This document shows positions 9,654-18,293 of a DNA stretch of 35,911 bases, one piece after another. How positions within the stretch are numbered: the first letter of the stretch is position 1; each line of letters begins with the position of its first letter. Source of the DNA: Elusimicrobiota bacterium (lineage in GTDB: Bacteria; Elusimicrobiota; Elusimicrobia; Elusimicrobiales; Elusimicrobiaceae); contig JAISHT010000058.1 in assembly GCA_031262415.1 (NCBI GenBank), positions 1 through 35,911 on the forward strand, read 5' to 3'. Both the position numbers and the translations under genes were made by a program. The notes below the pieces were generated by a model. It did no database searches. It was not told the DNA's origin and worked only from the letters and a program-made list of their open reading frames with translations.

Positions 9654-9853
9654 ATTGCCTCCCATTTTTAAGGAAAACCAACTTGAATAAGTCGCTGTTT
9701 GTGCCCTTAAAACAATATGTTTATATAAATATTGTACCAGTTTTTGGAACATTATCAATATCCTTTTTAAAATACTGACGATTCCCCCAAAACACTTATA
9801 CCATATTTTTACGACAAATAAACAAACTACTGCGGCTGCCGCAAATAGGCAAA

Positions 9854-9890
9854 CAAAAAACGCATCTAAAAAGAAAAGATGCGTTTTTTG
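9854..9890 (-). terminator. Rho-independent terminator downstream of the RND operon
   Basis: 14-bp stem caaaaaacgcatct/agatgcgttttttg. Confidence 0.85.
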
Positions 9891-9929
9891 TTATGTAAAT
9901 ATTAGCCTAAAACATTGCTTTGTTAAGCC

Positions 9930-11459
9930 TTATTTTGCCGCTGCGTCCGCTTTTTTGGGCTCTGCGGTTTTGCCGCTTGCGGCCGTTGCCGTAACGCCGC
10001 CTTTAAGAGTGGTTTCAGCGGGGGCGTCAAGATCGGCCTTTTTAGTTTTAGCGTCGGCGCTTTCGTGTATTTGCAAGGTATTATCGGCAGAGTTGCCTGT
10101 TAAACCGCCGCCCAAAGCTTTGCTTATGGCGACTACGGCATTAAGCTCGTTTTGCATGGCGCTGGCTTCGTCAATTTGGGCTTGCAAGAAATTGCGTTCA
10201 ACATCTAAAACATCAAGCATAGAAACTAAGCCTGCGTCGTATTGCTTTTTAACAAGGTCCAAACTGCGATTTAGCGCTTTGCTTTGGCTATGTAGAGCAT
10301 TAAAGCTCTGCCTGTTTAAACGGTTGGCAACTATAGCGTCGTAAGTTTCTTTAAAAGCATTTTGAACGGTTTTTTGATAATTGGCTACTAGCTCACGCTC
10401 TTTTGCGGAATATTCTTCAACTTGGGCTTTTATTTTGCCGCCTTCAAAAATTGGGCCGCTTAAGTTGGCGGCAAAATTCCAAAGGCCGCCGCTAAAGAGA
10501 TCTGTTAAAGAGGCGCTTTGTATACCGCCAGATGCCGTAAGTGAAATATCTGGGAAATAAGCAGCGCGGGCAACGCCTATGTTTGCATTTGCTTCAACTA
10601 GTTGATATTCCGCCACACGAATATCAGGCCTGTTTTCCAAAATGTTAGAAGGCACTTCTGCTGGAATATTTGGCACTATTGTAATTTCGGCAAGTTCCTT
10701 ACCCCTTTCTATTTTATTTTCAACTATTTGCCTCGGCGAACCGCCGATTAAAACAGAAAGCGCAGTTTCGTTTTGGGAAAGTGTTTTTTGTAATTCTATT
10801 AAAGAGGCTTGCACGCTATCTCTTTCGGCTTCCATACGGCGAAGGTCAAGCTCGCCAACAAGGCCGTTTTCGTAGCGGGTTTTGTAAATACGCACGGTTT
10901 CCTGACGGGCGTCTAAAGTCCTTTGCGTGGTGGCTATTTGCGAATCCAAAGTGCGAACGGTAAAATAAGCTTTTGCGACATCTGCCGTAAGCGTTAGGCG
11001 AACAACATCTCTTTGAGCTTCCGATTGCAAAAGTCTTGCACGGGCGGCTTGGTTTAAATTTCTGTATTTACCCCAGAGGTCAAGCTCGTAAGAGAAGGCT
11101 AAGCCGGCGGAATAGTCTTTAGCCTCGCCTTCAGCGGCCGAGCCGCCTGTCGCTAGGCCAGCTGCGCTAGCGGCTACGGCGGGTTTGGAATCTGCCGTTA
11201 CGACGCCTGCATCTGCTCTAGCCTGATCCACCCTAGCCATGGCCATAAGCAAGTCATTGTTATAGGAAAGGGCGGTATCTTCCAGTTTGTTTAAAGTATC
11301 ATCGTTAAATATGCTCCACCATTTCTGTTGGGTAAAAACGCTATAATCTTCAAGATCTTGTTGATCTGGCAAATCCAAATCCGGGCGTTTGTATTTTGCG
11401 GCAAAATTACAAGAGGCTATAAAAGCCACGCTTGTTAAAAGAAGTATTAATTTTCTCAT
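9930..11459 (-). CDS. RND efflux outer-membrane lipoprotein (NodT/OprM type)
   Basis: Lipobox FIASCNF, WWSIFNDDTLNKLEDTALSYNNDLLMA, AYFPDISLTASGG, YDAGLVSMLDVLDVERNFLQAQ. Confidence 0.93.
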   Translation of the reverse strand: MRKLILLLTSVAFIASCNFAAKYKRPDLDLPDQQDLEDYSVFTQQKWWSIFNDDTLNKLEDTALSYNNDLLMAMARVDQARADAGVVTADSKPAVAASAAGLATGGSAAEGEAKDYSAGLAFSYELDLWGKYRNLNQAARARLLQSEAQRDVVRLTLTADVAKAYFTVRTLDSQIATTQRTLDARQETVRIYKTRYENGLVGELDLRRMEAERDSVQASLIELQKTLSQNETALSVLIGGSPRQIVENKIERGKELAEITIVPNIPAEVPSNILENRPDIRVAEYQLVEANANIGVARAAYFPDISLTASGGIQSASLTDLFSGGLWNFAANLSGPIFEGGKIKAQVEEYSAKERELVANYQKTVQNAFKETYDAIVANRLNRQSFNALHSQSKALNRSLDLVKKQYDAGLVSMLDVLDVERNFLQAQIDEASAMQNELNAVVAISKALGGGLTGNSADNTLQIHESADAKTKKADLDAPAETTLKGGVTATAASGKTAEPKKADAAAK

Positions 11460-14400
11460 ATTTTATTTTCCTGTTCCTGTTCTGGTTTATCTTTTATGCC
11501 TGCCATTTTTGAAAATAGCACAAAGAAGAGCGGCACGAAGATAGGCGCAAGCAAAGTTGCCCCTAACATACCGCAAACTACCGCTGTGCCAATAGAATGC
11601 CTGCTTGCTGCGCCGGCTCCGCTACTAAGCATTAGCGGCAAACAACCTAAGATGAAAGCAAGCGAGGTCATTACAATAGGTCTAAAGCGTAGTTTTGAGG
11701 CTTGCAAGGCCGCCTCTGCTAAACTTAAGCCTTGTTTTTGCATATCAACGGCAAATTCTACAATCAAAATAGCGTTTTTAGCCGCTAGACCAATAAGCGC
11801 AACAAGGGCTATTTGGAAGTAAATATCATTGTATAAACCCCTTGCAAAAACGCCTATAAGCGCGCCAAATAAAGCAAATGGCACTGCGCCAAGCACGGCA
11901 AACGGCAGCGACCAACGCTCGTATTGAGCAGCTAAAATTAAGAAGACGACGAGCAATGCAAGCAGCATAATTACTGCGCTAGAAGAGCCGCTGCTCTTTT
12001 CTTGATAAGTGGTGCCAAACCAAGAAAGGGCAAAATCTGCGCCTAAAACATCGTTTGCAACCTCTTCCATAGCGGCAATGGCCTCGCCGGAGCTATAGCC
12101 AGATGCCGGCGTGCCCATAATTTTGGCAGCGGGGAAGACATTGAACCGCTCAACAGAATCTGCGCCTGTCATCAACTTAAGTTCTGCTAGCGATGACATT
12201 GGTATCATAGAGCCGCTTTGCGACCTTACAAAAATTTCTTGCAATTGCTCCGGCCTTGCGCGAAAATCGCCACGGGCCTGCATAATTACTTTGAAGCTTC
12301 TGCCAAATTTAGTGAAGTCGTTAATGTATAAGGTGCCAAAAGTTGATTGCATGGTAGCGTATAAATCGGAAATATTAACGCCCATAGATTTGGCCCTTAT
12401 TTCATTAGTTTCCATAGAATATTGAGGCGTATTGGTGGAGAAGGTTGTCGTTACGGAAGCTAGCTCCGGCCTTTTGCCTGCGGCTAAAACATATTCGTTA
12501 ACTTTTGCCGCCAAAACCTTACTATCTCCGGAGCCTTTATTTTGAATATAACCTTCAAGGCCGCCGGTTGTGCTTAGGCCCATAATAGCGGGCGGGTTAA
12601 ACGGCATAAAGAAAGCATTAGCTATTTGGCTGTTTACTTCTGCGCCTAATTTTTTAATAAGACCGGCTGCGCTTTGGCCTTTGCCTTTACGCTCGTCCCA
12701 AGGCTTCAAAAGAATAAAGAACGAGCCATTATTGGACTTTAAGCTTGAAGTTAACATATCATAGCCAGAAAGGCCCATTTCTTGGTCAACAGATTTTTCT
12801 TGCAAAATAATATCTTCAACTTTAGATACCGCCGCTTGTGTTTTTTGCAGAGAAGTGCCCGGGTCTAACATTAAAGAAGCCATAAACATACCTTGATCTT
12901 CATCGGGCAGCAATGCGCCGGGGACAGTTTTAAACAATACTAACAAGCTAACAAGCAATATAGCTATTAAAACTAGCGAGAGTTTTACTTTACTCAGGAA
13001 GAATGCCACTATAGTATTGTAGCTATTTGTTATTTTGGCAAACATTCTATCAAAAGCGGCAAAAAAACCGTGGTCTTTATGCTCGGTAGGTTTTAAGAGC
13101 AAAACGCAAAGAGCGGGGGTAAGAGTCAAAGCCACAATGCCCGATATTACCACTGAAACCGCAATAGTAATAGCAAATTGCTTATACATTTCCCCAGTAA
13201 AGCCGCCCATAAAAGCAACCGGGACGAAGACTGAACAAAGCACAAGCACAATAGCAATAACAGGGCCCGTAACTTCAGACATAGCCTTTATAGTAGCTTC
13301 TTTAACGGGCAATTTTTCCTCGTGCATAATACGCTCTACGTTTTCCATAACAACAATAGCGTCGTCAACCACTATACCTATTGCCAAAACTACGCCAAAT
13401 AGCGTTAAAGTATTAATAGAGAAACCAAAAGCTAACATACCCGCAAATGCGCCCACTATAGAAACAGGCACGGCTAAACACGGGATTAATGTAGCCCGCC
13501 AGTTTTTAAGGAAGATAAAAACCACAAAGAAAACTAGAACCATAGCCTCAAACAAAGTATGCAAAACTTCTTTAATGGATTCTGTTACGAAGATAGTTGT
13601 ATCATAAGTTACTTTATAATCAATACCATTTGGCAACTTTTTGGCAAGCTCTTTCATTTTTGCATTAACTTCTTTGGCGGTTTGCACGGAATTTGCGCCG
13701 GGAGCAAGATAAATGCCTATTGGCACAGAGGGTTGTTTATTATTGCTTCCAATAAATTCATAAGTCTGCGAGCCTAGCTCAAGATCAGCGACATCTTTTA
13801 AACGTAAAGTGGAGCCGTCGGGATTGGCGCGGATAATAATATCGCCAAACTCTTCAGGAGTTTCCAAGCGGCCGGGGGCGATGATAGAATAAACTCTATC
13901 AAGATTTTCCGGCACGGGCGGCTGGCCTATTTTGCCAGCGGCGCGCTGCGCATTTTGTTCTTTTACGGCATTGTAAATATCTGTAGTAGTAAGTTTTAAG
14001 CGGGACAATATATCAGGCTTTAGCCAAATGCGTATGGAATAATCGTTTGCGCTCATAACAGAAGCGTCGCCAACGCCGTCTAAACGCTTTAACTCGTCAA
14101 TAATATTAATCAAAGCATAGTTGCCTATATAGGTAGTATCGTAAATATTATCAGGCGAGGTAAGCGAAATAATTTGCAAAATAGAAGAAGATTTTTTATC
14201 AACCATAACCCCGTAATCTTGCACATCAGAGGGCAAAGAAGAAAGGGCGGATTGAACCCTGTTGTTTACGTCCATCATAGCAAGGTCTGGGTCTTTACCT
14301 ACTTTAAAGTAAACAAGCAATGTCATATCGCCGCTGGCGGCGGATATGGAGTTCATATAAATCATATCGGTAACGCCGTTTATTTGCTGCTCCAGCGGAG

Positions 14401-14587
14401 CGGCGACGGTTGTTGAAATAACCTCAGGGCTTGCGCCGGGGTATTTTGCCGTTACGGATATTGAGGGCGGGGTTAAATCTGGATATTGCTCAATAGGCAG
14501 GTTAAGTATTGAAACTGCGCCCGCCAAAAGTATAAGCAAGGAAATAACTGTAGAAAATATTGGCCTTTCTATAAAAAATTTGGACAT
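11456..14587 (-). CDS. RND multidrug efflux permease (HAE1/AcrB family)
   Basis: 1043 aa, MSKFFIERPIFSTVISLLILLAG, GIVVDDAIVVMENVERIM, AAKNAILIVEFA. Confidence 0.96.
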   Translation of the reverse strand: MSKFFIERPIFSTVISLLILLAGAVSILNLPIEQYPDLTPPSISVTAKYPGASPEVISTTVAAPLEQQINGVTDMIYMNSISAASGDMTLLVYFKVGKDPDLAMMDVNNRVQSALSSLPSDVQDYGVMVDKKSSSILQIISLTSPDNIYDTTYIGNYALINIIDELKRLDGVGDASVMSANDYSIRIWLKPDILSRLKLTTTDIYNAVKEQNAQRAAGKIGQPPVPENLDRVYSIIAPGRLETPEEFGDIIIRANPDGSTLRLKDVADLELGSQTYEFIGSNNKQPSVPIGIYLAPGANSVQTAKEVNAKMKELAKKLPNGIDYKVTYDTTIFVTESIKEVLHTLFEAMVLVFFVVFIFLKNWRATLIPCLAVPVSIVGAFAGMLAFGFSINTLTLFGVVLAIGIVVDDAIVVMENVERIMHEEKLPVKEATIKAMSEVTGPVIAIVLVLCSVFVPVAFMGGFTGEMYKQFAITIAVSVVISGIVALTLTPALCVLLLKPTEHKDHGFFAAFDRMFAKITNSYNTIVAFFLSKVKLSLVLIAILLVSLLVLFKTVPGALLPDEDQGMFMASLMLDPGTSLQKTQAAVSKVEDIILQEKSVDQEMGLSGYDMLTSSLKSNNGSFFILLKPWDERKGKGQSAAGLIKKLGAEVNSQIANAFFMPFNPPAIMGLSTTGGLEGYIQNKGSGDSKVLAAKVNEYVLAAGKRPELASVTTTFSTNTPQYSMETNEIRAKSMGVNISDLYATMQSTFGTLYINDFTKFGRSFKVIMQARGDFRARPEQLQEIFVRSQSGSMIPMSSLAELKLMTGADSVERFNVFPAAKIMGTPASGYSSGEAIAAMEEVANDVLGADFALSWFGTTYQEKSSGSSSAVIMLLALLVVFLILAAQYERWSLPFAVLGAVPFALFGALIGVFARGLYNDIYFQIALVALIGLAAKNAILIVEFAVDMQKQGLSLAEAALQASKLRFRPIVMTSLAFILGCLPLMLSSGAGAASRHSIGTAVVCGMLGATLLAPIFVPLFFVLFSKMAGIKDKPEQEQENKI

Positions 14588-14590
14588 ATT

Positions 14591-15916
14591 TTACTCCGCC
14601 GCAGCAACTTGCGCTTGTGCCGTTGCCTCAGGCTGAACTTGCGTTGCCGTGTCGGCTGTTGCCGCCACTGCCGCCGCAGTAGCTTGCTGCGTAATTTGGT
14701 TAGATAAAGTTTGCATAGGATCTTCTGTTTTATCCAAATTAGCAACGGGTTTAGGTTGAATGGAGCTTATATCAAGCTCTTTCATTTCCCCTTTAACGGG
14801 GCTGCCGGGCTTAACTTTTAATACGCCAGAAGATATAACAACATCGCCATCTTGCAAGCCTTCAACTATAGCAAAATCTTTATAATTGGTGGACTCTACG
14901 GGTTTTAAATTAGCCGTGCCGTTAGCGTCAATAACATATACCATATTGCCTTGCGCTGTGCTTAATACTGCGCCTTGTGGCACTATCATAGCGTTTTCAT
15001 AATTAATGCCTTTTAAAATAATTGTTACAAACTGGCCGGGTTGAAGGGCGCGGCTTTTTTCTGGGTTAGGCAAAGTCGCTTTTATAGAAATTGTGCCGGT
15101 GTTTTGATCTTCGCTAGAGTCAACAAATTTAAGAGAGCCGGTATGGGGGAAGATATTGCCATCTGGCATAACTACCTGCACTTGCATAATACCTTGCCCT
15201 ATTCCTTTTGTAAGGTCGCCATCAACGCTAAATTTGCCGTCTTTATAATTGCGAAGCAAATTATGCCATTGGCTGCTGGGCACGGAAAAGCGTATTTCAA
15301 GCGGGTCTATTTGAACTATATTAAGCAGGAAGCTAGCATCGCCTATGGTGGAAATTAAATTGCCTTCGTCGTATTTATCATTGCGGGTAACGCCGGAAGT
15401 TGGGGCTAATACTTTGGTATAGGTAAGTTCTATATTAGCGTCGTCCACAGTTCCTTGGGCAACTTGTAAATTGGCTTTAGCCCTTTCGTAAGCGGAGAGA
15501 GAATCATCGTGGTCTTTTTGGCTTACGGCATTTTCCTTATAAAGCTTTTTCATTCTATTATAATCGCGTTTTGTGCGGTTAACTTCGGTTTGGGCTTGGG
15601 CTAAAGTGCCTTCTGCTTTTTTAAGAGCGGTTTCATATTGGCTTGGGTCTATTTGGAAAAGCTGCACGCCTTCTTCAACATAATCGCCTTCTTTAAAAAA
15701 TTTCTTCTTTAATATACCGCCAACTTGCGCGCGCACATCAACATCAATAGAGCCTACAATTTGCGCCGGGTATTCAACGTCCCACGGCACGGTTGTTTTT
15801 ACTACTTTAATAGTTTCAACCAGCGGGGCTGCGCTTGTAGCTTGTTTTTTGCTATCGCATGCGCTAAAAGATATTAAGACAAATAAAGCCAAAAGGCCTG
15901 TGCAAACTTTTTTCAT
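14591..15916 (-). CDS. RND efflux periplasmic adaptor (MexA/AcrA family)
   Basis: Lipobox LISFSACDS, DVRAQVGGILKKKFFKEGDYVEEGVQLFQIDP, TYTKVLAPTSGVTRND. Start at Met 15916 with SD ggagag. Confidence 0.93.
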   Translation of the reverse strand: MKKVCTGLLALFVLISFSACDSKKQATSAAPLVETIKVVKTTVPWDVEYPAQIVGSIDVDVRAQVGGILKKKFFKEGDYVEEGVQLFQIDPSQYETALKKAEGTLAQAQTEVNRTKRDYNRMKKLYKENAVSQKDHDDSLSAYERAKANLQVAQGTVDDANIELTYTKVLAPTSGVTRNDKYDEGNLISTIGDASFLLNIVQIDPLEIRFSVPSSQWHNLLRNYKDGKFSVDGDLTKGIGQGIMQVQVVMPDGNIFPHTGSLKFVDSSEDQNTGTISIKATLPNPEKSRALQPGQFVTIILKGINYENAMIVPQGAVLSTAQGNMVYVIDANGTANLKPVESTNYKDFAIVEGLQDGDVVISSGVLKVKPGSPVKGEMKELDISSIQPKPVANLDKTEDPMQTLSNQITQQATAAAVAATADTATQVQPEATAQAQVAAAE

Positions 15917-16008
15917 ACACTCTCCATTTTCATTAAATAAAACCATATAAATTATACTATACAATATTTTTTAGTTTGTAAGTGTTTAGAAAATTTGAAA
16001 AATGCCAT

Positions 16009-16044
16009 TTGTTAGGAGGCTATTTTTTTTGTAATATATAGATA
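16009..16044 (+). promoter_or_regulatory. Candidate sigma70-like promoter of the purine operon, predicted to start at the folD ATG
   Basis: TTGTTA (16009-16014), 17-bp spacer, TAATAT (16032-16037), A of ATG 7 nt after the -10. Confidence 0.45.
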
Positions 16045-16913
16045 TGATATTGGAAGGCAAAACCCTATCAACGCAAATTCGCAGCACTCTAAAAAGTAGA
16101 ATTGAGGCTTGCCAGCAAAAACTGGGCCGTCCGCTAAAACTAGTCGGCGTGGCGTGGCAAGGCGGCTATGCGTCTTATTTATACCTTAAAAAAGAAGTTG
16201 AAGCCGCCGCAAAGCTGGGAGTGCAAGGCCAAGTTGTTGATATAGAACAAAACACCACTTTAGAAGATTTTGTCAATTTAATTAAAAAACTTTCCGCAGA
16301 CGATAATATTGATGCAATTTTAATACCCAAACCTTTGCCTAAACACCTAGATACGCCCGCCGCTTGGGAGGCTCTAGACCCCGCTAAAGATATTGACGGC
16401 GCAGCCGTTTTAAATATTGGCAGGCTCTTTTTATGCAAAACCGCTAGCGAAATTGAAAATATGCAAGACTTTGCGCCGTGCACGGCTAAAGCGGTTTTAA
16501 AATTGCTAGAGTATCATAAAATCCCGCTAAGTGGCGTTGAAACCGCTGTTATTGGCAGAAGCGGCACCGTCGGCAAGCCCGCAGCCCATATGCTTACTTG
16601 CCAAAATGCAACGGTAAAAATTTGCCACTCCAAAACAAAAGATATAAAGGCCTCGCTCTCTTCTTGCGATATTGTGATATGCGCCATAGGCTCGCCAAGG
16701 TTTTTAAAAGCCGATATGATAAAAGAAGGCGCAGTGGTGGTTGATGTCGGCACTAATGAGGACGAAAACGGCTGCTATTGCGGCGATGTTGATTATGAGG
16801 CAGTTTCAAAAAAAGCTTCAGCCATAAGCCCCGTGCCCGGCGGCGTCGGCCCGCTCACCCTAACATTTTTGCTGGAAAATATTGTTATAGCTGCTGAAAG
16901 GAAGATAAAATGA
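16044..16913 (+). CDS. folD: FolD-family methylenetetrahydrofolate dehydrogenase/cyclohydrolase (divergent active site)
   Basis: ETAVIGRSGTVGKPAAHML, GAVVVDVGTNEDENG, SPVPGGVGPLT. Catalytic-motif deviations reported in findings. Confidence 0.9.
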   Translation: MILEGKTLSTQIRSTLKSRIEACQQKLGRPLKLVGVAWQGGYASYLYLKKEVEAAAKLGVQGQVVDIEQNTTLEDFVNLIKKLSADDNIDAILIPKPLPKHLDTPAAWEALDPAKDIDGAAVLNIGRLFLCKTASEIENMQDFAPCTAKAVLKLLEYHKIPLSGVETAVIGRSGTVGKPAAHMLTCQNATVKICHSKTKDIKASLSSCDIVICAIGSPRFLKADMIKEGAVVVDVGTNEDENGCYCGDVDYEAVSKKASAISPVPGGVGPLTLTFLLENIVIAAERKIK

Positions 16914-17791
16914 CCAAACAATTAAACCTGCCTTTACTTAGAAAGGGCAAAGTTCGCGAAGTTTATGACTTGCAAGACAAATTATTAATAGTTGCTTCTG
17001 ACAGAGTTTCCACATTTGACCATATCTTACCCACGCAAATACCGGGTAAAGGCAAAATATTAAGCAAAATAAGCAATTTTTGGTTTAAAACCACAAAAGG
17101 TATTGTTCAAAACCATCTTATTTCAGACAATATTGACGAAATTAATAAAGTTTTACCCGCTGATGTCCAGCTTGATAAAGAATATTACGGGGGCAGAACA
17201 GTTTTAGTTAAAAAAGCCCAGCGCATTGATTTTGAATGCGTCGTGCGTGGATATATTGCAGGCTCGGCTTGGGAAGAGTATAAAAAACAAGGCACTGTTT
17301 GCGGCCAAAAAATGCCGCAGGGTTTATTAAACGCCCAAAAACTTGAAAGCCCAATTTTTACCCCCGCCGCCAAAAATGACGAGGGCCACGATGAAAATGT
17401 CCCCTTCTCTTATATGGAAGAAAAACTTGGCGCAAAACTTGCCGCTGAAATTAAAGAAAAAAGCATTGCCCTCTATAACTTTGGGGAGCAATATTTAAAA
17501 GAGCGGGGCATAATACTAGCCGATACTAAATTTGAGTTTGGTTTAATAAACGGCGAACTTATTTTGATTGACGAGGTTTTGACGCCGGATTCTTCCCGCT
17601 TTTGGGACGCCGCCCATTATAAACCGGGCAGCAACCCCGCCAGCTTTGATAAGCAATTTATACGCGACTATATGGAGCAAACCGGTTGGGATAAAAACAG
17701 CGTTCCCCCGGCGATGAGCCAAGAAATTGTCAACGGCGCCGTAGCAAAATATAACGAGGCGTTAGAAAGAATTACCAAAGGCAGCCTATAA
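16910..17791 (+). CDS. purC: Phosphoribosylaminoimidazole-succinocarboxamide synthase
   Basis: LLRKGKVREVYDL, VASDRVSTFDHILPTQIPGKG, DEVLTPDSSRFWDAAHYKPG. Confidence 0.96.
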   Translation: MTKQLNLPLLRKGKVREVYDLQDKLLIVASDRVSTFDHILPTQIPGKGKILSKISNFWFKTTKGIVQNHLISDNIDEINKVLPADVQLDKEYYGGRTVLVKKAQRIDFECVVRGYIAGSAWEEYKKQGTVCGQKMPQGLLNAQKLESPIFTPAAKNDEGHDENVPFSYMEEKLGAKLAAEIKEKSIALYNFGEQYLKERGIILADTKFEFGLINGELILIDEVLTPDSSRFWDAAHYKPGSNPASFDKQFIRDYMEQTGWDKNSVPPAMSQEIVNGAVAKYNEALERITKGSL

Positions 17792-17836
17792 ACGGCTGTC
17801 TTTTTTTAGCTTTAAACTTTTTGACAGGAGAAGAGA

Positions 17837-18292
17837 ATGGAAAGTTTTGTTGAAGTCTTTTACAAAAAAAATTACGGCGATAGAAAAATTATCCGCATAA
17901 AAAACCGCCTTGCTAGCGTGGGCCTTAAAAATATAAAAGAAATTATCCCAAGCACTATTTATAAAATCAGCGGGGATTATTCTGCGGCGCAAATTAAAAA
18001 AATTGCCCAAAATTTACTAACGGACCCTGTCCTTGAAACAAACCAAATAGGCCTAAGCAAGCCAAAAGATTTTTATAAAGTTGAAGTTTGGATAAGAGAT
18101 AGCTCTACAGATGTCGTCGGCGAAAGCGTAAAATACGCCGTTGCCGCTTTGGGCGAAAGTTTGCCGCTAGGCGTAAGGGTGGGCAATAGTTTTGCTATTA
18201 AAGGTTCTTTTACAAAACCGCAGCTAGAAGCGGCTGTTAAAAAAACATTTGTCAATGAAGTTGTAAATAAATTTACGATAGAGGGTTTTTAA
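17837..18292 (+). CDS. purS: Tandem PurS-domain protein (FGAM synthase subunit)
   Basis: 151 aa, two PurS-like halves; the second (KVEVWIRDSSTDVVGESVKYAVAALGESLPLGVRVGNSFAIKG) is clear; sits directly before purL. Confidence 0.75.
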   Translation: MESFVEVFYKKNYGDRKIIRIKNRLASVGLKNIKEIIPSTIYKISGDYSAAQIKKIAQNLLTDPVLETNQIGLSKPKDFYKVEVWIRDSSTDVVGESVKYAVAALGESLPLGVRVGNSFAIKGSFTKPQLEAAVKKTFVNEVVNKFTIEGF

Positions 18293-18293
18293 T

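Noticed and set aside
13035-13607. 190-aa + strand ORF inside the RND permease gene
   Set aside because: Low-complexity Ile/Thr/Ala-rich antisense shadow of a conserved membrane protein.
16014-16043. Short leader peptide after AGGAGG upstream of folD
   Set aside because: The only usable nearby start (TTG) is followed immediately by TAA, so no peptide is encoded.
16175-16753. Antisense ORFs (102 and 79 aa) opposite folD
   Set aside because: Shadow ORFs caused by codon bias; no independent signals.
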